Assembly (NCBI GenBank): GCA_947044405.1
Contig: CAMRHE010000035.1
Location: forward strand, 6,855,501-6,919,500
Direction of reading: 5' to 3'
Length of the DNA stretch: 64,000 nt
From: Leptodactylus fallax
Lineage: Eukaryota > Chordata > Amphibia > Anura > Leptodactylidae
Positions within the stretch are counted from its first letter, which is position 1; each line of letters starts with the position of its first letter. Below, one piece after another: positions 12,001 through 23,220 of the stretch. The position numbers were made by a program, and so were the translations under genes. The notes beneath the pieces were generated by a model that searched no databases, was not told the origin of the DNA, and was given only the letters and a program-made list of their open reading frames with translations.

Positions 12001-12089
12001 CTGCCTGGGGGCACAAAAAGAAATATTTCTTCAAAACCCAGGAAACCAACTCAAAAACCAATAGATTCAATCACTCCATTCCTAAATTA

Positions 12090-12297
12090 GGCTAAGGCCC
12101 CACGTAGCGAGCTGCAAAAAAAAAAAAAAAAAAGGCTGCAGGAAAAACCGTGGCAGCAAAGCAGGTTTTCTCTGCGGACTTTCTGCTTTCATTATACCTA
12201 TAGGGAAACAGTTGGTGTTTCCATAGGTATAATTGACATGCTGCAATTTCCAAAACCACAATGGTTTTTCCACGGCTAAGTGGAGCCCCGGCCTTAA
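12090..12297. repeat. Family A short inverted-repeat element
   Basis: Ends are inverted: GGCTAAGGCCCCACGTAGCG at the left and, on the other strand, TTTAAGGCCGGGGCTCCACT at the right. The centre holds the family signature CTGCGGACTTTCTGC, ATACCTATAGGGAAA and GGTATAATTGACATGCTGC. About 208 bp, no coding: a MITE-like element. Confidence 0.7.
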
Positions 12298-12894
12298 AGG
12301 GGTTTTATTAACATACAACATTTTTTTATAACTTGAACAACCATACAGATAAAGTACCTGCACTGTACCTGTGTTTTCACCCACCTCCTATGTGCCCACT
12401 CTTTCAAGATCTGCACCCCAATAGCACCATTACCATTTTCAGCTTTCAATGGCCAGAATGGGCGGTCCTAACTATGGAGCATGGGACTGCCTGCTCACTA
12501 ACGAAAACTACATTTTACAGGTATACCTTTCATTGTGTGCTTTTTTAACTGTCGCACTGGCCATTACTTCCAACAGAAATCATTCATACACTGCAAATGC
12601 TCCGTCTGTTAGGCTAGCACATGCATGGTTATGTAGTCCTGATGTACTAAGCAGCTATAGGGAAGTGAAAGAAACAAACTGGGCAGGCTCGTCCTAAATA
12701 AAGATGGACTACAGATAGTATCCATTGACCTCAGTGCTCAAACAGTACTGGGGATAGGGGGATTTTATGGGACTTTTTCTAGTGACATATACACTTTTGC
12801 TAATTGCTTTTCAATAGATGATTGCTATTGTGGGAATACCACTATAAAAGGCAACTTCTTTATTGAAAAAAGGACATACAATTAGCATCCTCCT
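12298..12894. other. No recognisable feature
   Basis: Mixed sequence between two repeats. Short frames here show no family likeness. Confidence 0.4.
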
Positions 12895-13310
12895 CCTGAT
12901 GTGTTTTTGACTCCAAAGCCCTTACTCCGTTGCAATCTGGAGCACCAAGGGTGGCTCTATTGCTCCAAACTGCTACACCCCACACTGTTCTAATACACAC
13001 TCACTCCTTCTCCCCTTCTTTGAATGACAGGGCAAGGTGAAATTTCAACATAGCTTCCTGGCATTTTCACTCAAAGCAGGGAGGGGGAGAACAGGTCATT
13101 CTCAGGAAATGTTGGACATAGTAGTTTGGAGCAACAGAGCCGCCCATGGTGCTCCGGATTGCTCATTGACATATTCTGAAATAAATCAATATCTTTTCAA
13201 TGGCGGCACAAAATTTTCATGGGAAAAAAGCATTACTATCAGGTGAGCCTGACCTATCTAACTGTGCTGCTGATTTAATATGCCTCACCTTGGTGACAGA
13301 CTTCCTTTAA
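12895..13310. repeat. Family B palindromic repeat (partial copy)
   Basis: Similar to 50041-50710. Inner arms GCTCCAAACTGCT (about 12962) and AGTTTGGAGCAACAGAGC (about 13124) are inverted. The right end reads GGTGACAGACTTCCTTTAA as in the second copy. The left outer arm is missing. Confidence 0.65.
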
Positions 13311-13605
13311 GGCTAAGGCCCCACATGGCGGGCCGCAGCAAAAAGCGCTGCGGGTAAAACTGCAGCGGCAATGCATTGCGGTTTTCCCTGTAGCACTTTT
13401 CACAGAAGGTCTGCAGAGGTTTCCTCTGCAGACTTTCTGCTTCCATTATACCTATAGGGAAACCGCTGGCGTTTCCGTTGGTATAATTGACATACTGCGA
13501 TTACTAAAGCCGCAACCGTTTTGGAAATTGCAGCATGTCCACAGTGCGTACTTTTTCGCAAGGTGTGGATGGGATTTGCTAGACTCCGGCTACGGCCTAA
13601 GGGTG
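13311..13605. repeat. Family A short inverted-repeat element
   Basis: Starts GGCTAAGGCCCCACATGGCG directly against the end of the family B repeat. Same internal signature as the 12090 copy, with a longer CpG-rich left arm. Confidence 0.7.
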
Positions 13606-14400
13606 ATCTGTGGACCCCCCAGCTTCTGGGCCTGGTTGCATATGCAACCACTGTGATCCTTATAGTTACTGGTTCAGTTGAATCAAATGTAAACCACTAT
13701 GAACCCTATAAAATGAAATTAGCCAAAGTGATACAATGCTGCAATGACTTATTATAAAATAAAGTCATACTATATATGGCTATTTCACTACACAAATGAA
13801 CATTTTATAATGTACTATACAGATTCTATAAAGTGTGACTTCTAAACTTTTTTAAAATTTCAGTTCTCCACTCTACTTTTGGCTAAATATTGCTCTGCCA
13901 TTGGAGAGTGAACAATGAATGTATTTGATAATATACTCTTTTGCTTACAACTGTGGTTTTGCTGCACAGAAATCACTGATGAACTTGCCAACTAGCAAGT
14001 GACCCTGAGTGACCTGCTCTAACTATAGAACAGTGACAGTAGTAGTGATGCTTTCATGTGACCTATAATATGATGCTTTATTTACATGCCCTGTGCAGTT
14101 TTACAATGCTGATCAGCCCAAGGCCTGCTGGTATGTACAGTAAATCAGTTATCAGTGCTGAACTCCAGCAAGTAGTGATATGTCCATTTCACACTGACCA
14201 GCTCCTCGGTGGTTACATTGAATCTTTCAGAATGTTGTAGAGTAGGTAGATAGCAGCTATATTGAATATCTGTGCCATCGGTCACATTGTAAATAATTAA
14301 TATAAACACAAAGTAAATTTAAGCAAAATAGAGCCTTCCATGAAATCTCCCATATGCACAAGCCAATAGCAATAGATACATATGTTATATATAACTCTTC
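13606..14400. other. No recognisable feature
   Basis: AT-rich sequence without convincing frames or repeats. Confidence 0.4.
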
Positions 14401-14690
14401 TCATACCCACATGGTAAGTCGGGTTACCTGATGTCATCCATGTGCTGACCGTGCACCGGCCGTGCTTCCGCAGCCCCTTTCATTTAATAAATAGGAGCCG
14501 TGGAATCAGGGCCGCAAAATCGGACAGGAATAGGACCTGTTCCATATTTTGTGGCCTGCACTGTGGGCCCGCACACGGGACCGTGTAATTCACGGTCATG
14601 TGTACAGGTCCATAGAAGTGAATGGGTCAGTGTGCTAGATAGCACACTAACCATTCATACAATCGTCTGCAAGGGGCTTAAGTAAGATAT
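14401..14690. repeat. Family E dispersed repeat
   Basis: Shares CGGACAGGAATAGGACCTGT, CCATAGAAGTGAATGGGTCA and the CATGTG/GTGTAC context with 50742-50990. Probably a non-coding DNA-transposon remnant. Confidence 0.55.
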
Positions 14691-16012
14691 TTCCTTTCCT
14701 ATACGTTTATCTTGAATTAAAACATAATACTGCAATCAGAAAGACGATAATATCTATTAATCTGTGAGGAATACTCATTGGAGCTTGTGCGAAAAGTTAA
14801 ATGTCTCTGTTCCACAGCAGCTCAATGGATCAGTTTACTGTTTCCCCAGCTGCAAAGGTATTAAATGCTAACTACATCCATTTCTGTGATCATTGTACTG
14901 TGTCAAACTACACACCCAGCCAAATCTTAGATCTTAAGCAGCCAAATACCTATCTTCCCTTCAGGTAAGACAGCAATAAGAATGGCTTTTGTTGGATGAT
15001 TATCAACCACATATCTTAGTGTAGACTATCTCATTTTTATTATAACAAAGCTCAGCTTTGTTGTTGGGAGAGTCAGTGATCGACAAGGAGCAGAACTATG
15101 GCTTTCTTTATAAAAAGCACTGGATATAGTCATCTGGGAAATACATTCAAATATTTACTATATATTTAAATATATATGCTGATTTCTTATGCCCTCTCAG
15201 CTCTGCATCTGTGCCGAGCAAAGAAAAGAAAAAAGTGGCATATCACATACTCCACTGTCAGGGCTCAAGATGAAGGAAAAATACCGTAGGCACTATTTGA
15301 ATCAAATAGTTCATAGGATTATTGATCTACTACTATTCTCAGTAAGACCAAGGTTATGTAAACATGCCACAGAGAGCAAAATTACAGAAGATGACATTGA
15401 CTATATTCTCTCATTTGCACATAGGTCTTTTTAATATTCTCTTTTTAATAGGTCTTCACAATAAATATGTTAAAATGGTATTGACGTGGGTGCTGTAGCA
15501 GCCACATCCATTACTATAGGGCTCTGGGCTTGAGAGGCCCAACATTGTCTTTCCTTTTAGGTGGGAAAGGAACAGAGTGTATTTCTGCTACCTTACTCCA
15601 TGTTATGTGAATTTTCCTTTGTGCAGATTGATATATGACACTATGCATCGTTTGGTTGTTGCTCAAGTAAGAACAGTTATTCTGCTGTTTGTGATGCTAT
15701 ACTTTCTGAGTACAGATCAGTATACTATCAAGAAAGAGTGGATTACTTACTTTGGTGGGGTGGCCAGCTATTTATTCCATTACTTCTATAGATCCATGAC
15801 TTTATACAGTCCTGTCTCTGAGCTTTACAGGCAGTTCTTTCTTTCTCATGGTGTGGTTTTTCTCCAGTTATGCATTATCAGCTGTGAGACCTTATATAGA
15901 CAGGATTGCGTCTGTCCAATGACCTGAATTTACAAGCGGTGACCTCCAGTCAAGGTCAAGAAATATCTTATGATTCTTATGATTGCAGCAATGTATTTTA
16001 TCTTTGTTGCCT
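14691..16012. other. No recognisable feature
   Basis: A 116-codon open frame at 15577-15927 has no family likeness, and its composition matches its surroundings. I see nothing to support a gene. Confidence 0.4.
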
Positions 16013-19000
16013 TTAACCGGTTGACGACCGGCGGCCGTAAATTTGCAGCCCCAAAAAAATCCCTTTTCCTATATAAAATGAATTATATATAAAAAAACTA
16101 AAAATTAATAAAAACAATACATATTTGGTATCGCCGCGTCCTTAACAACCTGTACAATAAAACTGAAACAATATTTAATGTACATGGTGAATGTCGAATA
16201 AAACCGGAAAAAAACCAACGGAAGTAATACTTTTTGGTTATCTCGCTTACACAAAATGCTATAAAAAGTGATCAAAAACTCATATGTACCTCAAAACAAT
16301 ACCAATAAAAGCACATGTCCTCCCGCAAAAAATAAGCCCTAAACCAACTCTGTCAATTGAAAAATAAAAATGTTACGCCTTTCAGGAGATGGTGATGCAA
16401 AAACAATTGATTTATGTCCGCAAATGTTTTTTAGTTCTTCAGAATTAGTAACGCATAAAAAAACAATATAAATGAGGTATAGCCATAATTGTACCGACCC
16501 ACAGAAAAAAAGGTAACATGCTACTTATGCTGTACGCTGCACGGCAACAAAATTAAAAGGTAAAAACCAATGCTAGAATTGATGTTTTTTTTAATCCACC
16601 CAGAAAGAGTTAATATAATTTATTCAATAAGTTATAGGCACCCAAAAAAATGGTGTCATTAAAAAATGCATCTCATACCACAAAACATCAGCCCTCATAT
16701 GGCCACATCACCAGGAAAATAAAAAATATATAGCTTGTACAATGTGAAGACAAAAAACCCAGAAATCACCAAATCATTAGAACAAAACTGGCTGTGGCAG
16801 GAAGGGAATGTATAAACTGTGTGAGCGTATATCAGGGGACACTCCAATTTTAGAGTTTACAAGGGAAAATAAACTAAAAGTGACCCCCAGAGTGACCCAG
16901 AGGGGCAGATGTGAAGGAGCACTATGTGGCTTTTGGAGCGTAGATTTAGATTGTTGGATTTTGGACACCATGTCATATTGGCAGAGACCCTAAAATTACA
17001 AAATGGGGTCACTTCTTGGGGAATTCAAATTTACTGGCACCTCCAGGGATCTGCAAAAACATGGCATCCAGAAAATCCTTCTAAATCTGTATTCCAAAAG
17101 CTAAAAAGCGCACTGCTCCTTCCCTTCTGAGCCCTGCTGTGTGCCCAAGCACCAGTTTACACCCACATATATAATTTTTTTTGTACCCAGGAGAGCCCAC
17201 TTTATAGTTTTAAGAGTGAATGTCTCTGATGACTCAAAGTGGGTACAACGTATTGGGCACCATAATGGAACATTTATTTAAAAATTTCAATTTTCACTTC
17301 ATACATTAATTTTTGGAAAGCATTTTTAGGCTCAAAATGATAATACCCCTTGAGAAATTCCTTGAGGGGTGTAGTTTGTAAAATGGGGTCACTTTTGAGG
17401 GGTTTACATTGTATTGATACTCTAGGGGCTCTGCAAATGCAATATGGTACCTGAAAAGTATTCCAGCAAAATCTGCCCTCCAAAAGCCAAATAGTGGTCT
17501 TTCCATTGTGAGCCCTGCCATGTACCCAAACAGCAGCTTACAACCACATGGGGAGTATTCCTGTACTCAGGAGAAATTGTGTAACAAATTTTGGGGCACA
17601 TTTTCTCCTTTATCCTCTTGTGAAAATGAAAAATTTGGGGCTAAATTGACGGTTTATTGTAAAGAAAGTAATTTTTCATTTTCATGTCCCAATGTTAATA
17701 AAATCTGTGAAACGGCTGTGTGGTCAGAATGCTTACTATACCCCTTGATATGTTCTGTGAGGGGTGTAGTTTCCAAAACGGGTCACTTTTGGGGGTTTCC
17801 ATTGTATTGGTACTCTAGGGGCTCTGCAAATGCAACATGGCACCTGAAACTATTCCAGCAAAATTTGCCCTTCAAAAGCCAAATAGCGCTCTTTCCATTC
17901 CAAGCCCCACCATGTACCCATACAGCAGATTACGCTCACAAAGGGGGTGTTGCCATGTTCAGGAGTAATTGTTTAACAAACTGTGGGGTGCTTTTTCTCA
18001 TTTAACCCCTTGTGAAAATGAAAACTTTGGGGATAAATTGATGTTTTAGTAATTTTTCATTTACACATCCCAATGTTAATAAAACCTGTGAAACGGCTGT
18101 TGGGTCAAAATGCTCACTATACCCCTTGATAAATTCTGTCAGGGGTGTAGTTTCCAAAATGGGGTCACTTTTGGGTGGTTTCCAATGTACTGGTACTCTA
18201 GGGGCTCTGCAAATGAGACATGACACCTGAAAACTATTCCAGCAAAATCTGCTTTTCAAATGCCAAGTGTCACTTCTTCTTTTCCGTGCACTGCTGTGTG
18301 CCCAAAAATCAGTTTACACCCACATGTGTGGTATTTCTGTGCTCGGGAGAAATTGTACAACAAACTGTGAGATGTATTTTCTCCTTCAACCCTTTGTGAA
18401 TGTGTTAATTTTAGGGATAAATGATTATATTATTGGATAAAAATGAAATATCTAAATTTCACCTCCATATTGTTTTAATTCTTGTGAAATGCTTAAAGGG
18501 TTAACAAACTTCCCAAATGCTGTTTTGAATTATTTGAGGGGTGCAGTTTTGAAAATGGGGTGATTTATGGGGGTTTCTAATATATAGGCCTTTATAATCC
18601 TCTTCAGAACTGAAGTGGTCCCTAAAAAATGAGTTTGGGAAATTTTCTTGTAAATCTGGAAAATCGCTGTTACACTTGTAAGCCTAACGTCCAAAATAAA
18701 TTACAGGACGCTTAAAAGATGATGCCGATATATAGCAGAGATATGGTAGATAATATTTATTGATGTATTTTAGTGGCATAATTATCTGTCTGAAAAGCAG
18801 AGCATTTCACATTTTGAAAATTGCATTTTTTTTTTCAAAATTTCCATCAAATTTCCTAATTTTTTTATAAATAAATACAAAAATATTGATCAATGTTTAC
18901 CACTAACATGAAGTACAATGTGTCATGAAAAAACTATCTCAAAATCACTTATGTATGTTATAGCGTCTCAAAGTTATTGCCATATAAAGTGACACATGTC

Positions 19001-19061
19001 AGTTTTGAAAAATGAGGCCTGGTCCATAAGGCACTTTTAGGCCCGCTCCTTAACCTGTTAA
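16013..19061. mobile_element. Non-autonomous TTAA-flanked element with internal tandem repeats
   Basis: Flanked by TTAA at 16013-16016 and 19058-19061. After TTAA the ends read CCGGTTGACGACCGG and, inverted, CAGGTTAAGGAGCGG, agreeing at 11 of 15 positions. TTAA duplication with short inverted ends fits piggyBac or Kolobok superfamilies. About 3 kb, no transposase; most of the interior is non-coding with five tandem ~390-bp units. Confidence 0.5.
16990..18620. repeat. Five diverged tandem units of about 390 bp
   Basis: The landmark AAATGGGGTCACTT (or a close variant) recurs near 17000, 17381, 17776, 18157 and 18552, spacings of about 381-395 bp. Each unit then has a CTCTAGGGGCTCTGCAAATG block, an AGCAAAATCTGCC block and a CCCTTGTGAAAATGAAAA block. 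The units have diverged, so the array is old. Confidence 0.8.
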
Positions 19062-19127
19062 GTTCCTGATTCTGCAATCTAGCAGGAGCAGCTCAGGTGC
19101 TCGACTGTTAGAGACATCTGGGGACTA

Positions 19128-19590
19128 GTGTTGTGTGAATTAGTTCACAACGAACCAGATTTGACCTAAATATTCCAAATTGTTCGGTTTTTAACAAAAT
19201 CAAACAATTTGGGACTCATCTTGGACGAACTAAAATGGCCACTGTGACATGATTTGCAGTAAATTATTATACTCTGGGGTTTCTTCAGCACATGACGCAA
19301 CAGAAGAGCACAGATGCTGGCTCTGGCGCTCTTCTGTGACAAGACACACCCAATACATTGTGTTTTTTTCTGCATCATCTTTTCATTGCGTTTTTGCAAA
19401 GTTTTCCTCTGCAGATTTTCTGCCATTATTTTACCTATACGGAAAACAACAGCATTTACACAGATATAATTGACATGCTGCAATTTTCAAAAATGCGAGA
19501 CCCCAGAGTACAATAATTTCACATTTGGTTCTATCTGAACAAGTTTGGATCAAACCAAACACCATACAAAACAAATTTTCAGAGGACCCT
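19128..19590. repeat. Old inverted-repeat element with family A core
   Basis: AGTTCACAACGAACC near 19140 and GGTTCTATCTGAAC near 19528 suggest inverted outer parts. AATTATTATACTCTGGGG (about 19261) and CCCCAGAGTACAATAATT (about 19500) form inner arms. The family A signature (CTGCAGATTTTCTGCC, ATAATTGACATGCTGC) lies between at about 19370-19490. Likely nested. Confidence 0.45.
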
Positions 19591-20760
19591 TTGGAGAATA
19601 TAGAAGGAGTTAATAATTGCTTTTGCCTTCTCTTTTCCAGTAAGCATCGTACTCAATCAGAACTATGTAGTGAATAGAGGCGGCAGCAGTGTCACTGCCA
19701 CTATAGGACCTGATGACTATGCAATCAAGTTACCCCATTTGTGTATAATAGCATAGCTGCTGGCTGGGTATTAGCAGTCTCAGATCAGCTCTGCTAGCTA
19801 CTAATGTGGCAATAAAGGAGTTGTGGCCTAGTTACTGTGATACACTGCACAATAATGATGATAATAAAAAAAAAAATCCCAAGGGATCTTTTATGACCTC
19901 TTAGGGAACATATTATGTTATTTATACTGTATAAAAGTTCCTCCCTCAAATTAAAAAAATATTTAATATAAAATACACTTATATCCCTGTGCACATGTAG
20001 TGTTCCAGAAGGACACTACTGAAAGTGTTACATGATGTTTGGAATTGTTCTGTACTTTTTACTGTAATATCTGCATCTGAATGCATGCCACTATAAAATG
20101 ACTCCCCCTCCCCCCACTCGGCCTGCACAGTTGGTCATGTGCATGAGGCCTCACAGTATAAATTGAGTCAATGCAGATTATGGTTAAAGTCTTAGATAGA
20201 AAATATAGAAGCTGCTAAGTTGTCATTTTAGATGTAAAATGAGCAGCTATGTCTATTTTGTATCTTTACTTGCAGGTTCTCTGTGTATTAATTATATGTC
20301 CATATAACAGAAAAGCAAAGGAATTCAGTAAGACATTTCATTCACATTTGGACTTATATTTTTGTTGTATGAATACCTGCCAATGTATATGTATCAGGTG
20401 CCAAGCTAATGTAATTTTCTAGTCACAAGTAGTAATTGCTTTTAGATTCTATAGTATTAATGAAAAGGGTCTCCTATATTTCTGAGCAGCTTGATGGCTG
20501 CTAAACTGCTTTTTCCCTTTCTGCTGTAAGAACACTGCCAATCCAACTTTTAGCTGAATTGCTGAGTCATGTCTGGTTACTAGGGAAAAATGCCTAATGA
20601 CTGCAGTCTTTTCAATGTGGTCATCAGATAGCACAGTCCTAGCAACCAGTCTTTCAGATACTCATGTTCTCAGCTAAGTGCAGTATTGCCAGTAAGCTGA
20701 CAACAGAGACAGGCAATGATTGGCAGGACATAAGCATTATTATTTTCTATAAGATGCAAG
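19591..20760. other. No recognisable feature
   Basis: AT-rich sequence without convincing frames or repeats. Confidence 0.4.
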
Positions 20761-20817
20761 TCAGACGACGGGCATGGCACAGTCTAGACACAAGCATATG
20801 TTATGCTACAGATACGC

Positions 20818-20846
20818 TTAAAAAGGTCTGAATAGACCGAAACATC
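20818..20846 (+). ncRNA. Degenerate hammerhead-like motif
   Basis: GGTCT (20825-20829), loop GAAT, AGACC (20834-20838), then GAAAC. This matches stem II plus the GAAA core of hammerhead ribozymes in Penelope-like elements. The CUGAUGA core strand is reduced to an A-rich run, so it should be inactive. Stem I is not clear. Confidence 0.25.
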
Positions 20847-21016
20847 CACCTATTCTGTATAGCATTGCCTTTTTTTTTCTACTGAATTGCCCGGATATTT
20901 CTCATATGATGTCATAATAATGAAGTTTTATTAATATGCACTGCATTTTATGCTACAATATAAGATACAACAAACATTTAAACAACATAAAATAGGAAAG
21001 AAATATTTAATACCAA

Positions 21017-22481
21017 TTAACCCTGCTGTTCTGCTTGGGTCTATATGACCCGAAATTAAATTTGAGACCCTGTAGATTATTTTTCATGCGGATCTGAAAC
21101 TTGTGATTAAGTGACTTTTCCTCATTTGAGGGGTTCTTACTATGAGTGTTTTTTTTTTTTTGTTTACTTTTTGCTACACGCTGATTGTTACACTTGTACT
21201 GTTCGTGTCAATATGACCCGAACAGTTTTACACGTCACTAATTATTTCTGCCTTCAAAATTTCAGGGTATGCGGGTTGTTCTCAATTTGACTCATGGACT
21301 AAAAGGACAAAATGTCACATGTGACAACTTTTTCACATCCTACCAACTGGGCCAGATGTTGCGAAAAAGACAACTTACCATGCTGGGTAGTATAAGGAAA
21401 AACAAGCCAGAACTGCCACAAGGTATCCTTAGTAAAAGAGAAGTGTATAGTTCTACTTTTTACTTTACTGGAGATACAAAAGTTGTATCCTATGTGTCTT
21501 ATGTTCCCCCAAAAAATAAACAGGTAATTCTAATGAGCACAATGCACCATGACAATGCAATAAGTAATCGAGAAGACAAAAAGCCGGACATGATATTAGA
21601 TTATAATGCCACAAAAGGGGCAGTTGATACACTAGATCAAGCAATATCAACATACACATGAAAACACAAAACTAATCGTTGGCCAATGATAATGTTTTAC
21701 AACATTCTGGATGTTTTGGCATACAACGCATTTGTTTTATGGAGAGAAATTGACCCCAATTGGAACAGAAATAAGCTGCATAAAAGAAGAATGTTTATTG
21801 AAGAATTAGGAAAATCCCTAGTTAGGCCATATATCGAAGCCAGAAAAGTAAACCCCAGAAGTGAAGGAGCAGCCGCCATTGTGAACAGTGTCCAGCAGCA
21901 TGCTCAAGAAAGAGACTCCACGGCCTCCACCAGCACAGCTACCAGCCAAAAACGGAAGAGATGTAGCTTCTGTCCATCTTCTTGTGACAATAAAACAAAT
22001 CTGACATGTGCTGGGTGTGCAAAATATCTTTGTAAAGGACATGCGTTTTATTATTGTGCTCAATGTAAAAATGAATGAACCTGTTCAAAGTTTTTATAGA
22101 TAAAAAAGAAAAACTGACGTTTTCGTTATTTTTCATTTGTTGTTTTATAAAACTTGTTAAGACAAAGTTATATTTAGTTAGATTTAAAGTTATAGTAAAT
22201 TAAAATAAGCATGTTTGTTATTTATGTGCAGAATGCTATAAAGCGAACATAATTGCAAACAGCCCGTGTAAGCTTTTTCTGAAAAAAATAAATAAAAATT
22301 AAGTTTTAATTTCATTTTTCATTTGTTTATGATCAACCATATTCACATACAGTTTAATAATGAAATAGGTATTAAAAAAAAAACACTTACAGTAGCTAAA
22401 ATCAACATTTTAATAGGTCAGATCATATTGACCTGAAACAGTACAAGTGTATAGTAAATGCGAACAGTACAGCAGGGTTAA
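21017..22481 (+). mobile_element. piggyBac element, internally deleted
   Basis: TTAA target duplications at 21017-21020 and 22478-22481. Inverted ends are CCCTGCTGTTCTG and, from the right, CCCTGCTGTACTG. Sub-terminal words CAATATGACCCGAACAG (about 21207) and ATATTGACCTGAAACAG (about 22425) repeat near each end, as do TCTATATGACCCGAA (21042) and related copies. About 1.46 kb between TTAA sites, short for the superfamily because the 5' half of the transposase is absent. Confidence 0.88.
21269..22078 (+). pseudogene. piggyBac transposase, C-terminal half with one stop
   Basis: One frame of 270 codons interrupted by a single TGA at 21659-21661. It keeps two of the three catalytic acidic positions of the piggyBac DDD triad: VTCDNFFTS (Asp at residue 19) and KGAVDTLDQ (Asp at 120). 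The downstream RWPMIMFYNILDVLAYNAF helix region is typical, and the C-terminus is a cysteine-rich zinc module (CSFCPSSC ... CAGCAKYLC ... CAQC). The N-terminal part with the first Asp is missing. ATTTCAG|G just before the frame resembles a splice acceptor, so an upstream exon could have been lost, but a plain internal deletion is simpler. Not functional as it stands; it resembles PGBD4-type members. Confidence 0.88.
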
Positions 22482-23220
22482 ATCAAAGAAAGTGAATGGA
22501 TCAATGTTATAAAATACATTACTGTACATATTCATCCACAACACACTGGATATATACTGCTTTACTGCATGTACATCTGCACACCCAGTTCTATTACACA
22601 GCACTGCTACGCACACAATACATCTATACACATAGATAGCCTGTTGCAATTCATACACATACAGACAAACATCCCTGCTATGCCCACATATGAACATACA
22701 CAGGACTGCCTCATACAAAGTGTAGATACACAGCTGTGTAACACAGAAACACACATTATATTTAGGCAACTCTATACGTACTGCTCATGCTGACTAAAAC
22801 CCTGACCCTTCTCCTTCTCTGTATGCGACTCTTCACATGTTCATGACTTCATGAAAGCTCCCTGACTCTAGGATTTTTCATGTGCCATGGAGAGGGCAAT
22901 GTTTCTTATACACTCCTCTCCACTACAGTAAGATCTCTTAAATGATCCCCTCCACTGGTCACTGGTTCAGTGTCAGGCAAAGGCCGGGAGAAAGCACCAA
23001 AGCTCTATCTGAGATCGGGTGGATAACTATAGCAGTGCTTTACCCGATTAGATCTGACACTCTGACACAGTTAGATGCCCATAAATTCAGGCACTTTTTA
23101 GCAAGGAATTTCCTTACTAAATGTATGATGTATAGACTGAAAAAGTTTTTAACTACAATGTTTGGAACATCAATTTCTGGAAATAAAACAGTGACCAGGG
23201 TTAACAGCTACATACAGATG
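22482..23220. other. CA-rich segment, no gene
   Basis: Between 22560 and 22760 the sequence is rich in CACA/TACA words. The remainder shows nothing recognised. Confidence 0.4.

Noticed and set aside
15577..15927. 116-codon plus-strand frame
   Set aside because: No recognised motif, no neighbouring exons and ordinary local composition.
16990..18620. Possible CRISPR-like or satellite array
   Set aside because: Units are about 390 bp, diverged throughout and without spacers; they sit inside a TTAA-flanked element in a vertebrate-type genome.
22560..22780. CA-rich segment as a satellite
   Set aside because: Words recur but I could not find a stable period.
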